Below are positions 44,145-56,419 of a DNA stretch of 64,000 bases, piece by piece. The stretch is taken from the NCBI GenBank assembly GCA_024803745.1, contig JANJXV010000016.1:41887001-41951000 (forward strand), written 5' to 3'. This DNA comes from Megascapheus bottae. Taxonomy: Eukaryota > Chordata > Mammalia > Rodentia > Geomyidae. Both the position numbers and the translations under genes were made by a program. The notes under the pieces are model-generated. The model saw only the letters and a program-made list of their open reading frames with translations, did no database searches and was not told where the DNA came from. Position 1 is the stretch's first letter. The number at the start of each line of letters is the position of its first letter.

Positions 44145-45470
44145 AGGGACCCCTCTGGTGGCTATGAGCTTTACAACGTTTTTCCACAGAAGAAATTAGG
44201 AACACAAAAGCAGAACCAGAGGCTCAAGATAAAACAGAGATTCGATGGCAACCCAAAGTTTGAGACCCTGAGTTTGAGCACTGCACTCTCAGAATAGCTT
44301 ACAGAAGCTGAGTGCTGTCCTGTCAGAATTACTGCCAGACACCATCGTGAACATTAAAATGCAAAGGAAAGCATGGCAGACATTCTATGTGACACAACCA
44401 TGAAGTAGAAGGAAAACGCCCAGTTCTCAATATACATGCAGAGTGTGACTTATATACAAACCCACACCCATCATTCCTCTGAAAACTTAGGCAAGTTTAG
44501 GCGTGGAAACAGAGGGATGAAGACAGTTGAGTGCTAAACTGTAAACATAAGACATATCTCATTCTACTTTAAGATTCACAGGTGTCAGAGAATGAACAAT
44601 AGAAGCAACAGCAACTGTTTAAAGTTCAATGCAGCATGAATAATGCCAAGCACCATACATAAGATTCATGGCTATGAACATAAAAGGCAAAGCATTTTCT
44701 CATACACTGCAACAGGAGTTCTGAGCCTTCTCTTTACAACAGGCTGTTTGAAGGAAACGGAGTGCCAGCTCCAGGAGCCATGGAAGAAGCAGGGCAGCCA
44801 GAGGTGAGTAGAAACGGATTCCCCTGGAAAGTCAGAGCTAGCACCTGGCTGGATGTCATACGGCATGTCCTCTGTAAGCCCTGTCCTCCTCAGTGACCTA
44901 AAGGGCGTCACAAAAGGTGGAGGTGGCAGAAGAAAGCTGGGTTGGTGAAACCAGACTTTCACCTAGGAGATCCAAAAGCCATTGTGTCTTTGAAAAAAGT
45001 CATAATCTACCAGGAAGCAGTTAATGTGAAAAATTACACTTGGAGGTTTTCCTATTTCTGTGGTTGTCAGCAATAAAAATAATAATGGTCTGTGCTACAC
45101 ATGGGGACCTCATAAAGTGTAGAAGACTTAACCTGAAGGGAATGACAACACACCTGCCACAGGGTCTGCACTCTGTTTCTTCCCCCGGACTCTGGCAGCG
45201 GCCTTGGGGTCCTCCGGTTGAGAGGATCCTCAGTTTTATGGGACTATGAAAATTCTCATTTTATCTTTGTTCCTGTTTTTTTTTCTTTTCAACTCATCCA
45301 TAAAACAAAATCATTATTTACTATAAACTATCTTGAAAAATAAGGAGCTCTGTAACAAAATGCAAATATTTCCTGGAAGCCAGCCTTTTCTGTTCCATTT
45401 TGGTAAAATAATAGCTCTAACTTCTCTGTAGGAAAATAAAGACTATTTAAGGGTCATTCTACATTGAGCC
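44145..45470. other. Unique sequence
   Basis: No gene. A small IDL/Geo-like echo (GAGACCCTGAGTTTGAGCACTG near 44260) is too short to call. Confidence 0.45.
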
Positions 45471-45474
45471 TGTG

Positions 45475-45725
45475 CAATGACCTCAGGCTGAGGCTAGGCC
45501 TGTGGATAGAATAAGGACAGCCTAAACAGAGCTGCAATTGCTTTCTGGCTTTTCCTCTCACTGCCTTGGAGAACTGAGAATGTGATTTGAAATATATTGT
45601 CTATTAAGATTATCGTAAATTAAACATGAAATGAGCTGGTGTGTTTAATAACATCAGCTCATTAAAACTGAAAATAGACTACACTGGTATTTAAACTTTC
45701 AGACTGCCCTATCTCTCCTAAACTA
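45475..45725. other. Conserved-noncoding-like segment with hairpin (inference)
   Basis: Repeat-free sequence carrying a perfect 9-bp inverted repeat AATGAGCTG (45630-45638) / CAGCTCATT (45655-45663) separated by 16 bases, in AT-rich text with several TTAA/ATTA cores. It has the feel of an enhancer-type conserved element. The claim rests on composition only. Confidence 0.25.
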
Positions 45726-45729
45726 GCCC

Positions 45730-47520
45730 ATAATATCTTCTAAAGAACAGCTTTAGATGGCATTTCAAGTTATAAATTGTGTTAATCTCCATGAAGGGAA
45801 AAATTGTCCAAGATAACAACTGAATATGAGTCTCCTGGGGTGGAGACATCCAGCTGTGGTCCTCTCCCTTGCGTGGAGTCTTGGCGGGGCAGGCCCTCTC
45901 TCCAGCAACAGGTGGTGTCCAGTCTCTGGGGATGAATGTATCTTTTCTATAGATGCCATTTAATAGAACACATATACATCACATGCAGTCTCTTCTTAGC
46001 ATTTGTTATTGTAATGAGTGACACTCATCCACAGAACACACTGGTAGCTTATGCCCACTTTGACCTGAGTAAAATTCCACTCTTTTGCTATACTGTATTT
46101 TCTTGATGCATTTACCTAATGAATAAGATTTAGGGCTGTCCTAGTCTTGAAATGTTTCAAGTAATGCTTCCATCACACCCTGTATCAGAGTATTTGTGCG
46201 CAAATATCTTATCCTATCACTAGAGTAGATTGTGGAGAAAGTTTAGCATAGCTTTAAGAAAGTCCAATTTACCACATTTTTTAATCCAGTTAGTTTACTC
46301 ATTGAATTTGTTGATTTTATTTTTAAAAAGGTTTTACGATTTGTATCATTTAAGCTGTTATATCTTGCAAATAATTTACCCCATAATGGCTTTAATTTTA
46401 TAGAATCTCTATGGACATCCATATTTTTATTTTTTCTGTTTGTGCTTTTTGTCTTTTTTTTCTCCCCCCTCCCTCCCACCCTCCCTCTTTCTTACGTTTC
46501 TTTCTTTTCTTCCTTTCTTGTTTCTTTCTGGGATTTTAGGTAACATGTATCTTTATGGATCATTTTTTGGCATCATTAAGTTTTTAAATTTGTGTGCTTA
46601 GCTTCTATTTTCTTCATTGGTCTTTTCCTCAACAATTTTTTCCCAGTACACATGCTAAACACTAATCATAGATTCAAGTAACTTGACTTCTATAAACCAA
46701 GGAAACACACAGCCACCAGATGCCAAGAAGCGCTCCAAGCACGTCGTCCCTGGGCTTCCAGAGGCCACCTCGCCTCAGCCGTAAATTCCCAGAACCACCA
46801 GACAACGAGCTCCCATTGTGTAAATCCACACAATTTGCTGTAATTTGTGACGGCAGCCTTAGGAAATGAATACATTAACCACGGGAAAGCTATATATTTT
46901 CTCTGCTATCAAAAATTGTTAAACTCCCAGAGATATTAAAAATCTTACAAACAGATTTTGGGCTGTTTGGTTTCTCACATATAAATGTAAACAATAGAAT
47001 TCCTAAAGGCGCCATTCTATTCTCTGAACATAGCAGAGAACAAACAGGAGTCATTTAATATGTTCAGAAATGATCTCATATCCATGTTCAGAACTGGGAT
47101 TTGCGATAGGTTATCCATTATACTTATTCCCTTATCAAAAAAATATACAGTTTCCTTCCAACTTACATAACATTCCTGGAAGAGTTAGTTGCCAATACAT
47201 TTCCTCCGCCTGTAAAATAATTAATGGTCTTGTGGAGAAGCATCCTGAAACAAGTCCACTGGGAATTGCTCTTCTCACTGACTTCAGTGTTTGTTTTGGG
47301 GGGAGGGGGGTAGTGGAAATCTGACTTTTGTTTGAGTTTGTTCGTGATTTTGCGGAACCTCCGCTGAGCTTAGCTATCGAGGATTGTTATTCGATGTAAA
47401 GATGGATAGATGTTTTTTCTAAGAGTAGAAAGTATCAAGCAAAACTTGCTAATAGTTTCATGGACATTATATTACAACCTTAGCATCTTAGATACTAAAA
47501 GTTGGACAATGTTTGAGAAT
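45730..47520. other. Unique sequence with a pyrimidine tract
   Basis: No gene. A CT-rich tract covers 46450-46531 (TTTCTCCCCCCTCCCTCCC then TTTCTT units). Confidence 0.45.
46450..46531. repeat. Polypyrimidine low-complexity tract
   Basis: C/T-only over most of its length apart from ACC and ACG interruptions. Confidence 0.9.
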
Positions 47521-47529
47521 CCTAAAGGT

Positions 47530-47745
47530 AAAATAGTATGGACACAGAGGCTATGCAACCCTAGCTCTGCAGGAGGCCGAGATTAGACGACTGTGGTTGA
47601 AGAGCAGGATGGGCAGAGAAGTCAGCAAGACTCCACTGGCAATTAAATAGCAAAATGCAGGCTTTGTGGCAGGGCCCAGTGGTCGAGTGGCAGTCATAAA
47701 GAAGTCAGCCAAATTAATGCACTTGGCTCAAAGTTCCCACCCCCA
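47530..47745 (+). mobile_element. 7SL(B1)-Geo dimeric SINE, strongly diverged
   Basis: GCTATGCAACCCTAGCTCTGC, AGGAGGCCGAGATTAGACG and GTTGAAGAGCAGGATGGGCAG represent the 7SL-like head. CCACTGGCAATTAAATAGC is the linker. GGCTTTGTGGCAGGGCCCAG, GTGGTCGAGTGGCAGTCATAA and TTGGCTCAAAGTTCCC represent the Geo half. It is older than the copy at 42782. Confidence 0.6.
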
Positions 47746-47766
47746 TATTGTGTGTAAATGTACAGG

Positions 47767-47772
<6 letters not shown>

Positions 47773-47804
<32 letters not shown>
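47773..47804. repeat. (CA)n microsatellite, 16 units
   Basis: Uninterrupted CA run a short distance 3' of a degenerate 7SL-Geo SINE. Confidence 0.98.
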
Positions 47805-47807
<3 letters not shown>

Positions 47808-47809
47808 CA

Positions 47810-49680
47810 TTGATATACATTTTGGCTCTATCTTTGTGCTCTTTCTGACCTTAGTTCTTCCTGTATATTTAATATTTACATACAATATTAGATGAAGAGG
47901 GAAGAAAATGTGTATGTTCTATATTTCTAACATAAATAATGTAATACCTAATGTAATACATTTGATACAAATGTGTATATATATGACATCATCTTTCAAC
48001 AAATCTAAAATCATCATTTAAATTAAGCTCACTATATGTCTGTTTGGCTTTGGAAGTATTACCATACTTCGACTCTACTTTCTGGCACCATTCACTTTTG
48101 GGGGGCAGGAGATTTTAACAAAATTTAGGGCAGGGAAACTTTTTATGGATCACCTGACGACTTAAATGCGACTTATAATAATATGTAACTGACTGGGAAT
48201 CACTCAGCATAACTGAGTTGTGCAGGGAAATTAAAATTTGGGGGTTCAAAATTACTCTTAGATTTTTAATGTTATTGTTTAATGACTGTCAGATGCACAT
48301 GTAATAAAATGTTCATAGTGTGATCTTACTGTCATAGTATTTTCTTCCCATGAATTGGATGAAGAAAGGCCTGATAGAAAAAGTTATCATGTTTATAATT
48401 TAAAATGGATCTAAAGAGAATTGTTTCGATTTGGAGTGAAAAAAGTGAAAAAAGTGAGATTTTCTTGAGCCACGTGGTGTAACATGAGACAAGGCCCCCT
48501 GGGACCAGGATTAACATTCCTCACCAAAGGTCAAAGTCTAGCTATCTTCAGTATGTCTGAGAGTCTGCCAGACACGTTCAGAAATCACAGGGCAATTTCC
48601 TCATTTATTCTTCCCGAAAAGAAATTTCTTCCTGAAAGAAGAATTTGATCCCACCACCAATGAGCTAATGGCATTGGAATGGATTTGTATGATTTCCCAA
48701 TCCAGAAAATGAGAATTCCATCTTATAGCATTTCTCACCAGTGTACCAGATGTTGGTGGAAGTTTCTAGAGCCACAGTGGGATGTGTCGTTGTATGTAGA
48801 AATGTGCCATTGTATGTGGACATGATCTTTTAACCAAATGGATTCCCTACACATATGGCGGTCAAGGCTTTCCGAGCTGGAGGTGACGAGGCATGCTGGC
48901 TTCGAGTGTCAGTGCATGAATGTCTCCCACCAGTTCTACCCAGAAAGTGTCCACAGGAGCATATGTGTGCCTTTCTATGTCTGAAGGTTTTCTTTATTGG
49001 GTCTATTCTAAGCTGCACCAAATAAATTGGTGTGTTGGTAACCTGCAATCACTTTTTTTCCTAGAGCTAGATATTGCTCAGTGTTTTGCTTTGCTTCACA
49101 TTATGTGTTTGTTATGAGACTCCAATGTATTCAGAGAGAATTGCAGTAAAATCCACAATTTGGGATTTTATATAGGATACCACCAAAGATACCATCAAAG
49201 ATAATTTCATTATAAATACTGTAATATGGAAAGTATACGTGTGATGGGAAAGTAATTATCCCACTAGGTACATGAATTCTGCTGTAATTCTGATTCGGTG
49301 AGTGTATGAAAGATTGTAAGTGCCAGGATGGTACACCAGACTGGAGAAGGGCTGAAAATAGCCTCTCAGCAGTTCTACCATTCACCTCACTGAGTGCTTC
49401 CTGTAGCCTTTACGGCAAACTTATCGTATTGGAAACAGCACTTTACTGGAGGTAAACACCAGGACACTGTCATTGGAACTTACTAAGACCATTAACAAAA
49501 ATCCACATAGGGGCAAAATGAAGGGAAGGCTACCTGCAGTCCTCTCGTAGAAGTCAGTGATGCGGAAGGATCGGGAGAGAGGAGAGAATGCTGTGACACC
49601 TCTCCAATAGAACTTCACTTCCATGCCACTTGCAATGGCATTTGCAGGACTCAGATTTCAACAAACAATGTCAGTGGTCT
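47810..49680. other. Unique AT-rich sequence
   Basis: No gene or named element. A small tandem echo (GTCGTTGTATGTAGAAATGTG / CCATTGTATGTGG) lies near 48788-48820. Confidence 0.5.
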
Positions 49681-49686
49681 AAAGCT

Positions 49687-49895
49687 ATAAAAACTACCTG
49701 GGCAGGGAAGGGGGGGAAAACCAAGAGGGGGGTGGGGGGGAGGGTAAAGGGACCAAGACAAGTGGAAGGGTATCAATGTATGTGAATTAATGCACTTTCT
49801 ATCTGGCAAATATCATGTTACCCTTTTATTAAATACAATAAAAAATAATACAAAAAAAAACAAACAAAAAAATAAATAAATAAAAACTACCTGGG
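49687..49895 (+). mobile_element. 177-bp L1 3' end inserted at a SINE edge, perfect 16-bp duplication
   Basis: Identical ATAAAAACTACCTGGG lies at 49687-49702 and 49880-49895. Between them (49703-49879) is only the G-rich tract (GGGAAGGGGGGG, GGGGGGTGGGGGGGAGGG), the family signature GGACCAAGACAAGTGGAAGGG, GCACTTTCTATCTGGCAAATA and CCCTTTTATTAAATACAATAA, and an A-rich tail. The right-hand duplication overlaps the start of the 7SL-Geo SINE at 49889, so the L1 arrived later. It is extremely 5'-truncated and non-coding. Confidence 0.92.
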
Positions 49896-50113
49896 TGCTG
49901 GGACTCGTGACTGCAATTTTAGCTCCTCGGGAGTCTGGGGACTGAAGTTTGAAAGCAGCCCAGCCAGGACAGCCCGCACCATGACATCTACAATGAACAA
50001 GCAAAAAAACCAGGCTAGATATTTGCTCATGTGGTGGAGCGCCAGCCATTACCAAAAAACGCTGAGCTAGCACAAGGCCCTGAGATCAAGCTTCAGCCCC
50101 AGGAAGGGAAGAG
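49889..50113 (+). mobile_element. 7SL(B1)-Geo dimeric SINE, sense
   Basis: The head CCTGGGTGCTGGGACTCGTG, CTGCAATTTTAGCTCCTCGGG and AGTCTGGGGACTGAAG leads to AAAGCAGCCCAGCCAGG. The Geo-like half runs AACCAGGCTAGATATTTGC, TCATGTGGTGGAGCGCCAGC, AAACGCTGAGCTAGCACAAG, GCCCTGAGATCAAGCTTCAGC and CCCAGGAAGG. Its 5' edge was used as the target by the L1 insertion described above. Confidence 0.75.
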
Positions 50114-50119
50114 AAAATG

Positions 50120-51728
50120 TGAGCGAATGAAAGAAGGGGTGACTTTGTCTAGAAATGTTGTACTCATAACATATCTTAGGGAATGGTAACTGTTCTATAC
50201 TTAATAATAGCAATAATAAATGTTATACAAACTAAATAAAACAGGATACTGAAATTTAATTGAGTCTTACAAAGAGCAGAGCGATATTAATATAGATGCA
50301 TAGGACAAAGAGCTTGCAAAGCAATAGCCTAAAATGAATATGAATTGAGATCAAACAAGGAAAACTTAATTGAATGATTCCATTGCATTTAATTGTGACT
50401 AGTCTACCTACTGAGTGGCCTAAGAGAGCTGCACTGATTACATTTAAAACCTGCAATGTGACACTGCCAACTTAACACACTAGAAGGTTTGAATGACAGT
50501 TTTCATCCTTATTAATAGTGACCGATTGGTCAGCCTGGCACCCATCACCCTAGAAGAGGCAGCTGTTATTCCATGGATACTGAGCAAGTAATGTGAAGCA
50601 GACAGTGTAACAAATACCACATTGCAGGTTCTTCTGCACTTAGATCAGGCACATATCCCCGCAAACCCTCACAAGATGAAAGCATTCAAAGCGGAAAACT
50701 GTAACTCCTGTCAAGCAGCAAAACGGTATGCATGGCCGCTAAGCCACATTCCCAGCCCTTGGGCCCAGTCTTGTGTGTCAGGAGAGTCCTTCCTCCAGGA
50801 TGGGAGCTGTGCCACTTGGCTGCAGCCAGCATCTGCGGTTAAGTGTCAGCCACCAGGCTGAGAATGTCGGGGTGCAGTGATGACGCCCAGGTCCTCACAG
50901 CATGATCTGGGTCTGCTGGCAATCTGTAGGGAAGGCAGGCTACTGCTACATGTAGCAAAGTAAGACATCGTTATTCTGGTTTTTCTGCCTCCCCACTTCC
51001 CTCCTGGCCACCTCCAAAATCATCTTTGCATCACCTTCATTCTGGGCTCTGTCTCTGAGGGAAACCCAAAGGAATATACTGACACAGAACGGGTACAGAA
51101 ATCACAGGTTCCTTTTGGCTTGTTCTAAAGACTTTAATCTCTGCATTGCCTCCTGTAGAAAGTACAATTTTCTTTCTTTTTTTGTTTTTTTTTTCTGACA
51201 ATTAAGGTCATCAAGAAAATGTCCCCAATTTATTTCCTAGACTGCATTATGGAGACGATTCTCTGCAGGAACATTACTTAGCAGCCTCTCGTTTCTGTAA
51301 TGCATTTCGTGTCTCAGGCAGGTGCGCAGCTCTGAAGGCTCTGTCGGCTTCTTAGACTGCTCTTTAGCTCGTTTTTTTCACATCAAAATTTTATGGTCTT
51401 CAAGATTTGTCTCAAATACTATTACTCCTTTAAAGCCTTTCCCCAACTTTTCTTAGAAAATATGCCATTTCTGTTGGAGTCCGTTTGAACAGCACGAGTG
51501 CTTTGCTTACGTTAGAATTCAATAATAAGCTAGGATATCCTTGTACCTTAAGCGGTATAAGATTAGGAGTTGCATAAACACAAAGTTTAATCCTATCTTT
51601 ATTCTTAATATCCTAATATGTGAGGAAATTGTTTATCCTCCTTGAATCTGTATATCATATGGATGGAATATAATAAAAAATTGTATTTACTGAAGGTTCA
51701 GTATCCAGAAATTACTCATTAGCAGTTT
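50120..51728. other. Unique sequence
   Basis: No gene. The stretch 50520-51000 is somewhat GC-richer with a 79-aa frame lacking features. A T-rich run at 51171-51196 may be a retroposon remnant. Confidence 0.45.
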
Positions 51729-51729
51729 G

Positions 51730-51945
51730 TCATTTATCATTCTTTTTTGCCAGTTCAGAGACTTGAACTAAGGGCCTAAGCACTGTCCTTGGGCTTTCTC
51801 GAGGCTCGTGGTTGGCCACTTGAGCCACAGCATCAATTCTGGCTTTTTCTATGTATGTGGTACCAAGGAATTGAACCTGGGTCTTCGTGCATTGTAGGCA
51901 AGCACTCTACCACTAGACCAAACTGCTGGCTGCTCATTGATCATT
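51730..51945 (-). mobile_element. IDL-Geo SINE, antisense, with imperfect duplication
   Basis: The body spans about 51743-51933 with both halves recognisable (GACTTGAACTAAGGGCCTAAG; GGAATTGAACCTGGGTCTTCG). Flanks TCATTTATCATT (51730-51741) and TCATTGATCATT (51934-51945) differ at one base. The B-box complement is GGAATTGAACC, one change from the intact copies. Confidence 0.9.
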
Positions 51946-51949
51946 TTTG

Positions 51950-52540
51950 TTATGAATATTTTATCATTTGATTCTATAATTAATGGCCACACACAAAAGG
52001 TAGTCAATCCCATGACCATACATGAGTAGATCACAGTATTACCTGTATAATAGTCCATAGTCCATGAACAGTCAATAATATTAAAGTTCATAATGGATGC
52101 ATATATTTATTAGCTCAAATGATTAATTCAACAACATATGCACAAACCGAAATGGCCTAGTAACACATAAATATCTATAATTGATAGTATATGTCGATTA
52201 GGGATCCATAAATTCATTAATTCATGGGTTTTCAATGAAGCAAACTATAACAGAATATATTGATTTGAAAATTAGTTTTGTTGATATGGATTTCCCAACA
52301 TTATCTTTTATATCTGTTTGGGGGGAGTGCCATACATTCTGTAATCTTTTATTATCATTTGTATGTAAGCTGTCAAAACTGCCTCAAAGACGATGAAATG
52401 ATTTTCTGGTAGTGGTGATTCTGTCATGACCCTTGTGTCTCTCTTTGTGCTGGACTTTCTAATTTCCAAATCTGAGTCACTGCTTCCTCCTGCAAAACTC
52501 CTGAGCAATTTACACAATGCATGCCCACTGTGGCTACTTT
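51950..52540. other. AT-rich unique sequence
   Basis: No recognised element. Confidence 0.5.
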
Positions 52541-52547
52541 TCTAAGC

Positions 52548-52633
52548 ATGTGTGTGTGCCTGCGTGAATATGCATGCATGTGCACGTATGTTCATGTATG
52601 TCCATGTATGTGCATGAATGTGCATGCGTGTAT
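52548..52633. repeat. Degenerate (TGCATG/TGTATG)n alternating purine-pyrimidine tract
   Basis: TGTGTGTGCC then ATGCATGCATGTGCACGTATG and repeated TCATGTATG/TGCATGAATG units. Nearly continuous purine-pyrimidine alternation over ~85 bases makes it a Z-DNA-prone sequence. Confidence 0.8.
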
Positions 52634-52639
52634 TGTGGA

Positions 52640-54690
52640 AAAGCCTTCTTTGCTGCTGGCAGAAATGATTTATGGATGTAGAATTCTGTGTCAGCATCTT
52701 TTCAGCTGGTACCACCCCATTTCTCCCTCAGTAATAACTCTGCTGTCATATCTGGCTTTGTTACTCTTCATGACTCTCACCACTTTGGACAATTCAAAAT
52801 GTTTGTTTTTTCATTTTAAGCACAGGTTTTGATTGGTTCGATTATGTGGTGACTTGCTATCGTTTGCTTTGTGTTTCTTCGGCGTGGACTCGTGGATCTC
52901 ACAGGCATTTCTGGTGTGTAGTTTCATCACATTTGGAGAAAAACGTTGCCTGCTAATCTTATGTTGTGCATCCGAGAAGCCTTTGGGGAGTATATTTGCA
53001 TGCATATTAGGCCACTTGGAGTTCATTTCAAGGTTTATGGATGCTCTCTTCAATTTTACTCATTCTTTCTTCTCCATATCTTTCCTGTCCATGATTTATT
53101 TCTACCCTGTCTTCAACTTCTGGTAACTATATTTCACCGGAATTTCACATTGGTCAAGCATGCAGCTTCTGGGATTTTTAAAGGAAAACACTGTGAACTG
53201 TGTGGGGCAGAGATTCCTTTAGTGACAACTGCTCTTCAACAAGCCTAAAGATGGAAGCAGATCAATACACTCAGTAAATCAGAATACTGTTATTAAGATG
53301 AACCTTCATACGTTGTATTTTGGAATTAAGACTCTAGGAAATGACATTAGAAGAAGAGGAAATTGAAAGGTGATGAAATGTACAATTGCTGCTTTAATGT
53401 AATGAAAATCAATGCCATATTTTATGAAAAGGAAAAGTGCACAGTGGAAACCTGAAAGTGATACGTCAATAATAAACAGATTGGCTCCTCCACATGTGTA
53501 TGATCAAGTCAGTATTAAACTAAATCTTAAATTAAAAACAATCCAAAAACCACCAGACATTTAAACAGAAAATGTTAAATGGTACATTAGTGAATTTTCT
53601 GAAGCAGGTTACCTTAGGATTATAGGAAAGGGTTAAAATACATATTTACACCAAAATGACATTTTCACAGAATATGATTGAATAATTGAAAAATGATGTA
53701 TTGAGCTTATTGTCTGTGATCAATTCTTTTAGCAAACGTAAGTGCTGTCCTGTCAGGCATGGTGAGTGCACTCCTAGTTTAATGTTCTTAACTCTCCTAT
53801 AAAATGAATTTGCATGGCTTTATCTGTATTTTCATGCAAGTTTCAGGGGACTATAGATTATGGGCAGTAAGATGCTAACATCTGTCTTTATTTGATAGAT
53901 ATTCTACTCATTTGATTAATGAACCAGAAATAAAAATAACAGATCCTGGAATACAACACCCATTCGTGGTGTCTGCTTTATTACTGCACCGTGGGGTCGG
54001 AAACCCAGTTTCCATCCAGTTGGATGTTGTGGGCATCCCAGGATGAACACAGCCACAATAGGTTCCAGTTCAGCTACACCTCCCTTGTCACAGCCACCCA
54101 GACACACGTGGAAAGTGTGAAGCCAAATGCAGAGCACTGTCCTGTCAGATGGTGGCATGAAATCTGAGGGCCCCCACTGGCAGCAAAGAAGGCAGCCATC
54201 TGCCCTCCAGAAAGGAGAAAAATGATGCTAATACACCTTTCAGGCATACTTCTATTTATTGAGCTGTGTCAAATTAATCATTGAAAAACTAATTTTTTTT
54301 AGAATTTGGTAAATAGTAATAGTTATCTTATGCATAAAATGTGTAAAAGAGAAGATATCTGAGATCTAAATTTATTCAACATTCTAAGCTTCTGTAGTCC
54401 TTATTAATTTTAAATATCAAGTAGAATATGGCATTTCCATATTAGAATAATTTCTACTTCTAGCAAAGTCTCTGCCTGGGTGAACTTTGTCCCCTGTAAA
54501 TGTAGACAATCACTTTCCATGCATTAAGATGCCCAGATAGCCATGCTCCATGTAGTTGAAAGACCCTTCTGTAATTAATAAAATATATGTCATAACAAAA
54601 TACACAGATCATTAGCCTGTGGTTGTTTGTGCATTCAAAACTCTTAGCCAAGTAAACTAGAATTGGGAAACTTTCTTGTAAATAGCATGT
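52640..54690. other. Unique sequence
   Basis: Frames of 80-103 codons on both strands around 52520-53250 have no recognisable domains. No repeat family assigned. Confidence 0.45.
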
Positions 54691-54699
54691 AAAGTGAGG

Positions 54700-54988
54700 A
54701 GAATGCTGTGCAATCACAGCCAGCCAGCCAGTTCATTGTTTACACAACCAGGGTCCGTCCCCTAACCCCATGCAAATAATCAAACACATCATCACACTTT
54801 GTCCAGGTATAACAAATGTCTGAATATGGCCAATCAACCTATTTCTCTACTTCCTTTGTCAGGAGATAAAAGCCAGTCCCTAGAGCAGGAGTGGAGCTCA
54901 CTGACTCTCTCAACCTTCAGTGTAGTCTGAGTGAGAAGCAAAAGGAAGCCTGTTACATTTAATTGATCTTGAGATTCTTCTTTCAACA
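54700..54988 (+). promoter_or_regulatory. LTR-like / promoter-like segment
   Basis: Ordered promoter elements are visible: octamer ATGCAAAT (54771-54778), CCAAT motif GGCCAATCAACC (starting near 54829), and a TATA-like AGATAAAAGCC near 54863. About 25-30 bases later comes GGAGTGGAGCTCACTGACTC, as expected for a start region. The sequence ends with TTCTTTCAACA. This order and size fit a solo retroviral LTR; an independent promoter is the alternative. No retroviral coding sequence lies nearby. Confidence 0.4.
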
Positions 54989-54994
54989 TGATAT

Positions 54995-56295
54995 TCTTTG
55001 GCAACTTTAAACAATTCTTTTGGCTTGTTCAAAACTGAAGAATTTCATGAAATTTGCTCATGTTGATTATGATATGGAATTACCGGTCTCTCAATACACA
55101 TGCTTCAATGAGAATCTCTTTTTAGAGTTATGAGTAGTCACGTGAGTGTGTAAATATCTTGTATGCTTGAATTTTTTTCATTAATAGCCTCTGATATTTT
55201 GCAACACAATTAACATAGCCAGAAAAATAATTTCTAATTAACAAATAACCTTGAGAAAGATAACGAATTCAACTTGTAAAAACACTGAACTCTTTTTCTC
55301 TTCCAATCACCAGAACATGCGAGTTAATATTGTTTTCTTCTTGTTAGTCTTCACCAAGTACTCACTTGTCAAAAACTTATATTTTTCCTTGGGAGAAAAA
55401 CATAAGTTTCCAGGTTGCTCTTCACTGTATTTATTTATTTTCCTTTATCTATTCAACAGCTAGAAAGTTCCAAACTGTGAAGTCTATGAGATCTAAGACA
55501 TGAAAACCATTATTTCAAAGATTAAAAGATACTGAAGAATCATTTTTATGGTCAGTTTTTATATGACACTTTCCTCTCAATTCTGCAATTTTCATATATA
55601 TATATATATATCTGATTTGTCATTGTGAATATAAATTACCTAGTATTTTACTCCATGTAGAGTTTTACTGTGCTGCAGGGTAATTGATACATTTATCGCA
55701 TTTAATCCTTCAGTTCTACAACCCAAGGTGGCCCTTAAAGTCACAGGGGCTCGGTGGCTTCTTTTTGAAGTAATAGAAAATGTCACTGCTTTCATACACA
55801 GCTAAGACTTCATTCTTTTATGCTCAAAAGCCTGCAGTGCAAGTATTTATCCTCACATTGACAGCTCCTAGAACAAAGAGAATATTTACCTTCTCCCAGA
55901 AAGACTGAAAAGATAGTTAAGAAGTAGACGTGAAGACTTGAGAAAGACATGCACAAAATGTTACAATAATTTATGCAGACATGTTTCCCCCCAATAATTG
56001 CATGAACAACAATATATGAAGATAAATGCAGGCATCATTGAGATTGTGTTTGCATGAGCTCATGACTATGTGTAAAACAACACAACGCTCACAAAACCCA
56101 TTTGGCACTGCTAGGTGTACATTTCACATTTATGCCTATGGGCAACAAAAGAAAGTAGAATACAAAAATATTATGGAAACTGGAATCAGGTGATAAACTT
56201 AAAAATATTGTCAGGGAGTTAATCCAATACTTCTGCTCAATTGTGGATGGATGGGAGATGGAGTTCTGAAGGGGTCCTTCTGAAAATAACACTTT
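54995..56295. other. AT-rich unique sequence
   Basis: No gene. An (AT)n run lies at 55594-55612. Confidence 0.5.
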
Positions 56296-56299
56296 CAAT

Positions 56300-56415
56300 C
56301 CTTGTGTGGTGACATGGGTTGGTAATACAAGCACTCAGGAGGCACTGGTGCAAGGACCCCAGGGGGGAATTTGGTGGCAGGTCTCTGTTGCATTGCCAGA
56401 CACTGTCTCTAAAAT
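56300..56415 (+). mobile_element. B1-like (7SL-derived) SINE
   Basis: CTTGTGTGGTGACATGGGTTG, GTAATACAAGCACTCAGGAGG and AGACACTGTCTCTAAAA follow the B1 order ('gtgtggtggcacaggtctgtaatccaagcactcaggagg ... gaccctgtctcaaaa'). Confidence 0.65.
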
Positions 56416-56419
56416 TCTA

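Noticed and set aside
44311..54148. AGTGCTGTCCTGTCAG at 44311 and 53741, with a variant at 54133
   Set aside because: A 16-base match is expected about once by chance in a window this size, and the flanks do not align, so it is not a repeat family.
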